Positions 1 through 13,275 of a stretch of 64,000 nucleotides of DNA are shown here, piece by piece (the first letter of the stretch is position 1; every line of letters starts with the position of its first letter). The DNA comes from Diadema setosum (lineage: Eukaryota > Echinodermata > Echinoidea > Diadematoida > Diadematidae), in NCBI RefSeq assembly GCF_964275005.1, contig NC_092700.1, positions 16,338,617 to 16,402,616 on the forward strand, given 5' to 3'. Position numbers and translations under genes: made by a program. The notes below the pieces were generated by a model. The model made no database searches. It was not told the origin of the DNA and saw only the letters and a program-made list of their open reading frames with translations.

Positions 1-30
1 CAGCCACCACTGTTCACTCTCTACACTCAC

Positions 31-167
31 CGTCAATGTTCAGCATCATCTTCCACATGGAGGGGCGGATGCTCTGGTGAAAACCAAACCACACCTCCCT
101 GCCCCCTCCCAGGGGATGTGAGTATTCCTCCGGTGGGGAAAAGAAGGAACGACCCACCGGGGTATAC
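31..167 (-). CDS. Minus-strand AGO exon 5 (linker 1)
   Basis: This 137-bp exon encodes [14 protein letters not shown] and [13 protein letters not shown]. The acceptor CACAG precedes 167 and the donor GTGAGT follows 31; phase is 2 in, 1 out. It is about 90% identical in DNA to exon 5 of the plus-strand paralogue (14 differences by eye), clearly closer than the other exons. Confidence 0.93.
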
Positions 168-3100
168 CTGTGAGGGGTGCAAGCAGTTGAAGCAGTTACA
201 ACTAGGTGCTTAATACAACACATTGTCATTTTCACGATCATCTTTATTCGTGTAACATGTCTTCCTCAAGATTAATGAATGATTTATAACATAAAAGGAA
301 GAAGAGCTATGTGACACATTGGCTGCCTTATCATGCAGCTGTATTATGAGGTTAGAATGGTCCATTAACACCAACAGGGGTGTGCAAACAGTACCATACC
401 TGAGGGATGGCAGGTGTCTCATAATGACGTCCAGGGCCTGGACAGCGTCATAGGGGATCTGGACCACCTCTCCCTTGAGGGCGGACTCCAGCAGGGAGAG
501 GCTGACCTTGCCTTCATACTTGATGTTGGCCTTGAATATTCTGTCCTTGCCCTCGCCTGGGAGGGTCACCTCAAGCTCCACCTTTGAAGGAAAACGACAC
601 ATATCATGAAACATAACCATCTACACCTGTATATTCATATAGATACAAATACATTCTTTCACTGCTGGGATGTCAAAACCCTGTATCTAAACAATTTCAA
701 ATGCTCAAGAGAGAAAAAAAAACATGGCAGCCAAAGCACTATATTGGACTGCCTTTCCTTTGACATGCCATGGTGGCTGCATTTTTAGGGTAAGACAGCT
801 AGGATGTGGACAGGACATCACATAATACACACACACAAAAAGTAATTTTCATCAGAATTCAAGATAGAAGGTTTTGTCACCACAGAGATGGGTTGCAGTG
901 ATTCTTTCATGGGTTATACAAGTAGCAATATAGAATCCTTATGTATATGACAGATATGTATAGAGCCCTACAACTCAGCATTTTAGGAAAGAAAGATTGA
1001 ATCTCATGAATGTTGATGAACTTGGGTCTCAGTTTCTCCTTCAAGTCACTGTTACCAAAACCTTCCCCCCCAAAAAAAAAAAAAATAAATAAATAAATAA
1101 AAAAAATAGTAATCATCTGCTGTTTCACAGCTAACGTAAGTACCAGGTAAAAGTGATGAAATTGTAACCAATGTTCGGTAAGTACTGACGCAGCCAAACT
1201 TAATTTACACAGCCCAACTTACTTGTTTCTCAATAGTGACTATTAGTTGTGTTTCCATGAAAAGTAAATCAACAAACTTACATTTTAAAAGGAAAATATT
1301 AATTTATCATAGATGCAATGCTTAAGTATATGTGTATATATACAGCATACACACACAAACAATAAACATGCAAGTTTTTATATGTTTCAGTGTAGTTAAT
1401 GCAACGGATAATTATTATCAAAATAAACATTTACAGTAATGTATCACACTGCCACCATGTTGTCCATATTTCATCATGAAGCTCACACCAGGGGACATGT
1501 GTTATGAAGAGTTCTTGAGCTCCACAGCAAACTGCTAGCAACTGATCTAACAACATTGTTCATATTTTTTTCTTTCTTTCTTTGCTGCAATTTAATAGGC
1601 AAGATAGAAGCAAAAGTGCATTATACGTGTGGGAGATGAAATTTGCCAATAGAAATGGCTTTAGCCAGGGTCCAAAAAACATTGAATGGACAAACTAAGT
1701 CACAGGAAACTTGGTTTTATGGGATGTAAAACCTCAGCATTAAATTTCTACTGGTACACAAGGTGTTCCCTTATGGTATTTTGGGATAAGAACTGATTTC
1801 ATGCGTGGTGACACATGCTTAGGAACAATGGCTCATGAGGATGAGTTATGGGGATTTTCGCCATAATCTGCCCTCGTAAATATCCACAATGCATCAATAT
1901 ATGCGACATCAGCCTGGAGCCTGTTCACTTCTAAAAACATCAAAGATCTTTAGTTCAAACATGTTCAAAACGCTGCAGCCAGGTCCACTACATCAATTTA
2001 TGGCTGGTACACAAGTACTACCTCGCCCAAAAAATCCCTTGGATGGTTGCCACTGCCAGAGAGATGACAGCAGGCAGACCAACCTACCTCTACAAAATAT
2101 TAAATGGGACTCTGAATGTTGACCATCGGAAATACATCACTACAAAGATCCATGGTAGAACAAGGGGGCATACAAACCAATTCCAGCTTAAAGGGGCATT
2201 CCAGACTATTTTTCACATGATGTAATGCATGTGAAGTCAATAGTATTAGATTTATCAAATTTATTGCTGTCTACGAGTAGATAAACCAATACTCTGAAAA
2301 ACCCCAAACATAATCAGCTGAACAAGGATGACGACATAGGAGTCTGACATATTCCACTAATGGAGCACTGTAATTCCATACAATAGCTGCGTTCAGACAG
2401 AGGCAGTTTTGGTCACAGTAACTTCAGAGGAAGGGTCGGAGGAAGCTTGGTCGGAGGAAGGTCGGAGGAAAGGTCAGAGTAGTGCCCGTCTGAACAAGGT
2501 CGTGGTATCTTCCTCCCGGCGGGGGAACTTACCACGACCTCTTCCTCCGACCAAGATATGGTACTCCTGAGTTTTTTCAGGAGTATCTCGCTACCACGAC
2601 TAGCCGGTCAGAGTTAATTGCCTGTGCCGACAAGTCCTCGGAGTATCTATGACATTACAAACCTCATACGACCTAGGTAAAACTTATGCGAGTACACGTG
2701 CGCATGCAGTACAATTCTAATGTAGTCGATCGCGACGGAGAAGCTAGCGCTCCGAGATTCTTATCAACAAGAATGGAGAAGATAAATGCTGCTGGTAAAA
2801 AACAATGGTATGGTTGACGTGGGCGGCGCTTCCACTTCCAGAAGTTACAACGACCCTCCACGGTGATCCCCACAAAGGCCGTGGTAAATTGGTCAGAGTT
2901 TCTTCCCATGACCGTCGTGTGGATACAGGGTCATGGTAAGATTAAGCATCAATTTGAATTCTAATTGCTGCGCCATAAAATTTTACTCCGACTAGGAATA
3001 CGTCTGAACATGGCTACCAATCATTTCTTCTTATTTGACGCTGCTGCAAATGTACATCATCACCCTTGTTCATTGTGATTTGGTATGAATTTTGAAAACA

Positions 3101-6100
3101 TTCTTATTCCTCATCCCAATCACTCTAAATTCTGAAACTTTGTACCCAGTATAACCAATCTATAGATGTTCAAATGTAAAAAAAAAAAATCATCTGAATG
3201 TCTCCTTATAATCACACAAGAACAAATGTCTATTCAAAATCATTCTCCGCTAAAACCCAGAAAGGATGGAATGGCCTTCCTTCTTCAGTAATTTCTGCAC
3301 ATCGACTACCTCTGCCTGCATTCAAAGCAGAGATTTCAAACCCTAAAAGCAAATTTGACAAATTGAAAGAAATGACCCATCAACATCACAACTCAAGTTA
3401 AATTCCTTTGCGGAATGTTCCGGAGATACTAAATCCAAGATCCAATGACACCAGTATCTTCAGGCCCATTTACACACGTTGAAAAAGCACAATTCCAATA
3501 GCTTTTTTTTCTTCTTCTTCTTCTCCTTCTATTTTTTCTTCTTCTTTTTTTTTGTGGTCTACTTCACAGTAACACAGGCCCCCTAAAAGTGATCCAAATT
3601 ACATCGGTTTGAGCGAGACCAACACAGACAGGAAATAGAAACAAGCCACTGTTTGTCAAAAGAATAAGAGTATGAAAAATGTTATGGATGCAAAAATGAA
3701 AAGAGTCAAGAAAGCATCAACAAAGAAAAAATATCAATCTCTAGCAAAGTTTTACAATTGCCACTGTCACCAGAAAAGGAGCACATATGAATGTCAGCAT
3801 TCTACAAGCCTTTGGAGTCAAGTAGGCTATTATGAGGTGCCGTGTTAAAAACAAAACTGGCAAGTAATGCTGATGATGGCACATCAGACAATTGGACGAT
3901 TGCCCAGGTATGAGAAACTGCACGTCCCGGCAATATACACTTCTGGGAACCATGCACTGAATGGCTCCCAAGTATGCGAAACCAAGCACTGACATAAGTA
4001 TACAACACTGAGAACAAGGAAAGGAGGGGGAGGGTATTGAGATGGAAGAGTGAGAGAAAAGGGGCGGGGGGGACAGATAAAAGGGGGGTGGGAGGTAAAG
4101 CATGTCTTTCCTTCCTGAAACCACAATGTCACCATAATGACATCTGTGATGAGCACTCTCTTCGTTTTATGGCATAATAGCATGTTTATGACTATCGCAT
4201 TGATGCTGAATCTCACATAAACTCACTGCGTCTCTTTTACTTTTTCTTGCCTTTGACTCTCAGTATGCTACTGTCTTCTTTCTACCAGGTAAGAAGCAAG
4301 GCTTGACATCTTCAGCTACTTGCATCATTAAACATTTTATCAACCAAGTTTACACTGCCAACTGTCATTTTGCATTGTGATGCTAAATTTTCCCTGTGCA
4401 AATGTGGCTTAAAAGTATATGCATTATATGAGATTCAAGTGCGAATCTTGTCATGAAATACCAGCAATTGCACATCGGTGTACTTTTGGTGTGACCCGAC
4501 ACACTTTCTGTCTTCTTCCCAAAGGGAGATATGCACATGTGCAATGCTTACTGGAAATACTGTGATATTTTGTTAATGAGAACGATACCACGTGAATTAC
4601 CGCAGTATGCACTACCATAGTATTAGCTAACCAGAGAATGGTGCCAACAAATTACCATGGAACTTTAGACCGCTGTTAATATTTAAATGTGAATGCTCCT
4701 AGAGCTGAAGTGAGTGCTTTCACAAGATTTCTACAGGGTTCAGATCTCAGCAGGGGGAGCACTTCACATCACAATTGTCTAAACCCACTTCACATGATCA
4801 TTCTCATCTCACCTTCTCCCTCTCAATAGGAATCTGCTCCTTGCAGTACATGTTTTTCCTCCCATCGAAGACCGGTAGGTTGTTCTGGAAGTACCGCCCC
4901 TTGTAGGCATTGACCAGTGTGTCAATCACATCTCTGGAAGGGAGAATTCATTATGTATACAGTTTAATAGGAAGCACTCAACTGCTCCACAGCAGAATGG
5001 TTTCAAAACTCTGTACAAAATGAGCTGCCAATAATCAGAATTTCAGCATACAAGATATCGCTCATGTTCTCACAGTATTTGGACATTAACTGTATCTACA
5101 GGCATTTCCATGTCATTGATGAGGACAAGCTACCACATGAACGATGACACCAGTGAATACCCCCATGCAAGAGACAAAGACATGGAATCTTGTGCATTCA
5201 AATATTTGTATGACTTTTTTGAAAATTAAACCTATAATTTATCTATTTAATCTAATGTCTTATCATTTTATTATCAAATATGCCACTGATGAGACAAAAA
5301 TCTGGTAATATTGTAAAAGCAAATATTATGATGCACAATGTGGGCTAGACTCTTCTTTCAAAGTTACATTGAAACTCATCTAATTAATCAATTCCTAGCT
5401 TCTCAGATGAAAAACTGAATATAATAGATTTGTGCTCTGTCACACTGGGGGTAACAGAAAAGTATGACACAAGGGGGAAAAAATGTTTTTGGTTTTGCTC
5501 TGTTTTGGGGGTTTAAATTACAAGGATTATTTCAATATCACTGTTCCTTATTGATATCTGCACTGACGCTGCTAAGGTCCCCACATGGAACAGATTTTGG
5601 AGTTAGACAACAATGTGTACACTATTATCAAAAGCCATACCCCACAAGAGCATCGGTAACTGCTTTCCCTCATAGCAACCTATCTCGTGTGTACCTTTTG
5701 TACATGTTGAACACGCATCACTGGGTCAGTGTCTTCATTATGACCTACAAATGATTCTCAGCCTGCATTTTGAATGGCATCCATCCCCTTTATCTCCCAA
5801 AATCTTGTGCTCTTGACATATCATGATCGAATATATCTTGAATTTCTTCAACAGATACCACGGTGTACATTTCAGCAGTGCCAATTGGTTCAGTGTCTAC
5901 AATGTACAGTGTAGTTTATTTTACAGAACATCTGTCGTCTGTATACATGCATACAAACAGGGGGTTACAAAATTGGATCAGAAAAAAAATCATAGCCATA
6001 CACGTACATGTACAAAGATATATGATAAGAGCATAGTGCAGTATTCCACTCTCTCCCTCTCTCACTCTTCTACTTTCTGTCCCACTCTGTCTTCACCTGT

Positions 6101-9100
6101 CTTGCTTCCTTTTACCTGTTGATTCTCCTGGGGCATTTCTCTGGCGTGATTGTGACATCATAGTGGTAGAGGTCGAGGGGCGGGATCTTCACCTGGAAGT
6201 GATTAGCACGCAGTGCGATGGGCCGCCCGTCCTGGCCGAAGCCCGGTCTCCTCGGCATGGCAACGAGTTCGGTCGAGGTGGGCTGCGGATTCGGCCCCGG
6301 CGGGGGCTGAGGGGGCTGGGGAGGGGTGAAAGGGGGCGGGAAAGGGGGCTGGCCTGGGTTTTGGCCCTGGCCCGGAGGAAACTGGGGCACCCCTAGAGAA
6401 GAAACAAGAGGGAGAAGGAAAAAAAAGCATAACAGATCTCTTTCATCTGAAAATCCATATAATAAACATCACCTACTGAATATTCTCTCCTTTGTTTCAG
6501 AGTCAATGCATGCATTTAATTACAATGTTTGAATTCTGAGGTGTACGTAGGCATTTCTGGTTTAGTACCTCCAAACATTAAAGGACAAGTCCACCTTCAT
6601 ATACATGTGGATTGAGTGAATGCAATAACATTAGTAGAACACATCAGTGAAAGTTTGGGGAAAATCGGACAATCCGTTCAAAAGTTATGAATTTCTAAAG
6701 TATCTGCGCAGTCACTGCTGGATGAGAAGACTACTACTGTGCATGATGTCACATGCGTACAACGATACAAGGAAAATAAAAAGAGAATTTCACAAAACTT
6801 TACTTTTTGAATAAAGTGCACATATCTTCGTCTTGTTACTGACGTCTGTTAAGGGTAATATTATTCCCCCTGCCTTCTGAAAGAGAGAAGTCAAGTATTA
6901 TTTTGTTATGCGAGAAAAGTGAAAATATGTTGAATCTTCTTTATTCTTTCTTTCGTTGTACACATGTGACATCACAAGTTATAGTAGTCTTCTCATCCAG
7001 CCGTGACTGAGCAGAAACTTCAAGAATTCATAACTTTTGAACGGATTGTCCAATTTTCCTCAAACTCTCACTGATGTGTTCTATTAATATTGCTGCATTC
7101 ACTCAACCCACATGTCTATGAAGGTGGACTTGTCCTTTAAGTATAGATCATACAATTGTCATTCCCTAGAAGGCACACGGACAAAATCATGTTACATGTA
7201 CAGTGTGTACATGTACATGTACATGTACACTGTATGAGACAGGAAGTTTCTCCCATTGACAAAGTTGTTTTGACTGATAACAGTGAAACATACAATGTAA
7301 GCGAAAGGCTCCATGGGAATTCTGTTGACATTCCATCAGACAAAACACTTAAAAAACGTTATGCCATCAAATTTTACAGCCCTCTGGTTATACTGTTTGT
7401 AGATTTAGTATTATGAGAACACATGTGATGTAGTATTATGAGAACATTATGTGGTCATTTCTTTAAATGGAAACTCACACTGCAACAAGCACCCTGGAAA
7501 TGTCTGAGCTTTTGCCTCTTTTATACTCATATTTCATGCCACAAGGACCTGAAATCATGAAGGTGGTTTGAATTTAGACCATGGTTTAAATTCAATTTAT
7601 GGACTAAAATAAGCTTGATATGTGCTTACCTTTGACATGTGCATATTACAGCGTGTTTGTTACAAGGGTGATGCAACATTTGCTCCTCCGACAATTTCTC
7701 CGGTCTTATTTTCTCCAAGGACTTGGGGTTAGGGTTATTAATGTCTATGGGTGGGATTCATGTTTGGCTTAGTGTGCAGATATTTCACGGGAGCAACTGT
7801 CGCAGGAGCAAATGTCACGGAACCTGTTGCAAGACATAGACAGCGCATGCAATCTGTCATGCCTATTTACACAGAATAAAATTTGCTTAAACCATGGTCT
7901 TATTTTAACCACTTTCATGAATTTGGACCATGGAGTTCCAATTTTAAGTCAATTAATCACAAAATACACAACTGGAAATTGCTAATTTGCATAGTCTGGA
8001 AATGAAGACAATGCAAAATATAATACTAGACATCTTGTTGCATAAGACATAACTTGTAAAGTCACATATTCTCTACATTTGTAAGGTACAATTGTATACA
8101 TACCACATGTTTGGTGGTGTTTTTATGTTTGCGATTTACAGCAGATGACGATATTCCAAAAATTTAACAACATAAAAAAATTGCCTACAATTACAGAAAT
8201 CTACCGAGCATTTTTTTATCTTTTTTTTTTAATGGAGTGACCCCCATGAAGTTGTGTGAGACAGGATGTAAAATGATCATAGCTAAAGGTATTGTAGAAC
8301 ACATTGATCCAAACAGAGGCAAGTTGTATTCACAGATTAGCAAACTACATGCATGCCACTGATCATGTCATTCCCAGCTATTTGTAGCTGCCATGTTTGT
8401 ATGATTTTGCATCATGCATGTATTCGCGATTTTGTTCATTTTGCAATCTGTATACATGTTTCTGTACAGACTGTGACATGACATTGCCCAAGTTGACTCA
8501 AAGCCAGGACATGCAGTTTGGGAACTAGAGACCCTGAGTCAGTCATGAAGCTAGCCTTGGGGTTATACCTTAAAGGTATTAGCCCACATTTGTAAACCTG
8601 CAGCAATTGGTCTCATAGTTAGCATGGAGTTTGGGTATGATTGCAATAACACCTGTGCAAAATTTCGTTCCAATTAGTCCATTACTTTCATAAAAATAAA
8701 TGAAAATGCACCGTAATCCGTATGCATGCGTATAACGCTCGCTAGCTCCGGTCCACGTACGTGTTACATGTAACAATGTACGTAGCTATAGCCCGCGCTC
8801 GTAATTTGATTTTGGGTCGGGTTGACCCGGTTTAAAAATTGATTTTAAAACGATGATTTTCTCTCTTTTATCGAATGGTATAGACAAAGAGCGACAGGTG
8901 AGGTATGTTACTGTTATAACTTGTACTTGAAGTCATATTGGACCTGTTTTATGCAGTTTTGATTTTCGTGGGTTTGCAAATGTGGGCTAGTACCTTTAAA
9001 GGGGAATTCCAGGTCAGTTTTAAGCCAATCTGATAAGAAAGAATAAAATTGCATAAGCATAACAGTGAAAATTTGATCAAAATCAGATCCAAAGAAAAGT

Positions 9101-12100
9101 GGAAGTTATGAAATTTCAAGGTTTTGCTCATTTTTGTACTTTTTGACAGTTCTTGAACAGTTGATATGAATATTTGTAAATGAGTGAGCTGATGGTGTCA
9201 TCACAATTTTCCATTGATCATGTACAAAAAAAAAAAAATTATACAATTAAATTTTTCTACAGCTGATAAATGAGTGAGCTGATGATGTCATCACCTCACA
9301 ATTTTCCATTGACAATGTAAAAAAAAAAAATCATTTGTTCTTGTATTAAAGTGTAAAACAATGTTATTCCATGCTGAATAACTTAAAGACAATGCTCAGT
9401 CAGATACTGTACATCAGGATTTGAAACTGGGGCATAATTGTGTAACTTTTTTTAATGGAAATTTCATGATTTTATATACAGGTGTAGTACTTGTACATGA
9501 TGTATACTGTACAATGTATGGCAAATTGTGAGGAGATGACATCATCAATTCACAATTTGAACATATAATGTACAAAAAATATGATCATATTGATTGTTCA
9601 AGAACTGTTTCAGAACAATTAGTGAAACACAACAATTTCATAACTTGATTTTTGATAAAAACTTGAATTGTTGTAGTTGCGAGTTGTTTTTTTTTTTCCT
9701 GAATAAAGATTAACTTTTATTTGTCCTCAATTTGCCCTTTAACCTTATAACAATTGAACCAGACACCATCTCCCAACCTCAAATTCACTGTACCACCCAT
9801 ACAATTTATACTATTGTATGTAGCCACCATCACAATTGTTTGTGTGCATGTGTGGGATGTACTATATGTTCCTTTGTCTAATTACTGTCATCCCTGTATC
9901 AACCTACATTGCACAATGTATTGTACACATGGTGTACTCTGAATTTCTTTTTCTTTTTTTTCGGAAAGTGCACATTCCTTTGACTTTACTACTGACATAT
10001 TATATGCCAAGAGCAGTTTTTTTTTCCTGAGTGCCTTCTGAAAGAAGCAAGTAAAGTGCTCTTTCATTACACTACAAAAAATACAAAAATTTTGCAGAAT
10101 TCTGTATTCAGCTCATTAATCATTAGAAAATAATCTTAATTGTTATGAGAATAATTGAAATGTGAAATATAAATGAATGTTATAGGGATCGTATAGTTTT
10201 GGTTGAGACCTAATTTCAGGTTTCCAACATTAATTTGGTGAGATAATGAGAAACCTCTTATGAAATATGAAAGAGCATGTAATTCCATGAGGAATTCAAC
10301 GTTTATTTGATGAAAATCGGGTTTGAAATGGCTGAGATATCCAAAACATTGCGATTCTAATAAGTGTGGGACCCACACTTTATTACAATCGCTTTGTTTT
10401 ACTTTGTTTTTGGATGTCTCAGTCATTCCAAACCCGATTTTCATCAAATAAACTTTGAATTCCTCTTAAAATGGTATGCTCTGTACTATTTCATAAGTAT
10501 TTTCTTGGTATCTCGCAAAAAGTTCGGAACCCAATTCTCATCTCCACCAATACTGTCATATAATGCTTATAAATTGCATATATGTGTGGGTAGCCCCCCC
10601 CCCCCTTATACATTGTACAAACTGTATGTATAAGGTATTTCAGTTTTTGCATAATTTTGACCATTAATGATATAATATGGTTAAAGAGATAATAATGTTG
10701 AATGATAATATGGATTGAAATGATGATTCCAATAGAAACACAAGATGAAAAAGAAATAGATTCATTATTTTCTGTATCTCTTTGCACATCTCATTCCAAA
10801 TATTCTCTTCTGTCTCTTTCTATCTCTCTTGCTTTCTCCTTCCTACCCCTTCTGTGTTTCTCTCTCTTAGTCTCCATACACAAGTGTATAATATCTTTTA
10901 TGTCATCACTGCCCGCCCTATTTTTTTTTTTTCAGTACATGTATAAACAAAATTTGCAAGTTGTTGGAGAAGTATAATGATTTGTGTATCGGTATTTGAT
11001 ATATTTTAGTCTATAAGTTCGTGTAAATGCATACAAAATGTATATGATTGTGACATGAAGTTTATGTTTAATTTTTATTGCAGCTTTTTCAATGTGTATG
11101 TACAATTGTACAAGTGTATTTGATCAATTTTGATATTTTGGTCATCAGGTGTCTTATATAACTGTGTAGTTTTATATTTTAATCGAAGAATGATTGTATG
11201 ATTATGTATGTTATTATGAAATGAAATACGATATTGTACAAAATTCTGCAATTCAGCCAACTCCATGGCTGCAAATGAATTTTTGAATTTAAACCAAGTT
11301 ACCATTACCATTACACCCTTGTTCTATTATGACATCACAAACTGTTGTGCACCACAAATGTAAAAGTGTACATCATCCGTACATATACATACAAAAAAGT
11401 AGTCTTCTCACCCAATGATGACAGCACAAAGACTTTAAAAGTTCATAACTCTTGAAGGATTGTCTGATTTTGCTCAAACTTTGCTGTTGTGTTCTGCTAT
11501 TTATTGCTGCATTCACTCAATCCACATTGTACTGCACATGTTTGCAGAACTTTTCCTTTCATGTTAGCTGAACTTTAGTCATGACTGCGATCTCATAATA
11601 TTCACAAAATTACAGATTTTCAAGCCAATTTGTGAATATTATGGCAAAACAATCAAGCAGGATTTTCATTTTAATATGACCATTGTCCACAGTCCAATAT
11701 CCATTTCATAATACAATTTATATGTCTTGCAATATTTTTGCCTGTTGTCTGCAGAATTACATTAAGGTCAAGTTATGAGCACTGATATTCATCTGAAAAG
11801 TAATGCTACAAAACTCTATTCTACCCTCATAATACTCTAAAATTTGCAGGTTTGCTCACTACAGATCCATAATTGGTCATTCTTTGAAAATCCTTCAGTT
11901 TTGATCACAGTTTTCATCTCTGAGAATGTTTATTTTTCTTGTGTTCTGGACTAAAGTCAAGCATGATTAGATGTCGAAGAACATCAAGTCTGCAAGTTTC
12001 CTTTTCGCAGCATAGTGGTACTGTAAAAGCAGAAATTTTTGCATGCATGAAATTTTCATGAATTTTCTAAGGAGCCAAGATTCGCACAAATAAAATGCAC

Positions 12101-13225
12101 ATTAAAGTTTTTGTCGAGACACAGTGGATTGAATGCTACGTGTAGTCGCAAATTCGCACAAGTTTCATACCGTGGAAAAGGTCACTGGCTCCAATTAGTG
12201 AATGCTTCTGGTTTCACAGTACAGCCAAACAAGTGTGGTTGCATCTATGGTCTTAGCGGCTGTATACAACCACACAAGTGTGTCAGTACAATAGCTGGTT
12301 TATGAATACAACCACAAAAAAACATGCAATGTACAGTGTACTGAGCAGTGTACAGTATCTCACACCGCTATCATGAAGAAAGTAGCCTCATTTATCTCAC
12401 ATTCTAGACATTAAAGGTACTAGCCCACATTTGCAAACCCACGAAAATCAAAACTGCATAAAACAGGTCCAATATGACTTCACTGTACAAGTGTAACAGT
12501 AACATACCTCACCTGTCGCTCTTTGTCTATACCATTCGATAAAAGAGAGAAAATCATCGTTTTAAAATCAATTTTCAAACCAGGTCAACCCGACCCAAAA
12601 TTGAATTACGAGCGCGGGCTATAGCTACGTACATTGTACATGTAACACGTACGTGGACCGGAGCTAGCGAGCGTTATACGCATGCATACGGATTACGGTG
12701 CATTTTCATTTATTTTTATGAAAGTAATGGACTAATTGGAACGAAATTTTGCACAGGTGTTACTGCAATCATACCCAAACTCCATGCTAACTATGAGACC
12801 AATTGCTGCAGGTTTACAAATGTGGGCTAATACCTTTAATATCTTCTAATGGTTTTCATTTCATTCTCATCAGGATTTGTACAAGATGGATTGGTAAACA
12901 CTTGCAAAGTTATAACTGATGGGGGACATGTACATGCACATTTGATGTATGTACACTGTATGAGTACAATTGATTATTAGACTGCAGGGTCCCAACTGCA
13001 TATCGCCAGACTGTACTATCATTGAGCGTGTATCTACTGGACACCTCGTACATTTGTCTGCACGTAGGCAGGGCATGATCCAACACCATGCATGCACCCT
13101 ACATTTGTACTGCTGTTACAGTACCAGATCTACCGGTACTAGTTTTAGTGTTCCTGTTCATATTAGCATGTACATGTATCCCCCCCCCCCAAAAAAAAAA
13201 ATAAAATAATAAATAAAATAAATAA

Positions 13226-13275
<50 letters not shown>

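Larger units (their letters stand above)
582..4812 (-). other. Intron 3 of minus-strand AGO
   Basis: This 4.2-kb intron holds two pieces of a plus-strand LINE (about 1880-2191 and 3198-3410) separated by other insertions, a 633-bp TIR element (2384-3016), and A-rich or CT-rich runs near 1070-1105, 3180 and 3510-3550. Nothing else coding is recognised. Confidence 0.6.

Noticed and set aside
2673-2909. 78-codon minus frame inside the 2384-3016 element as a transposase
   Set aside because: Too short and no catalytic motif; treated as non-autonomous.
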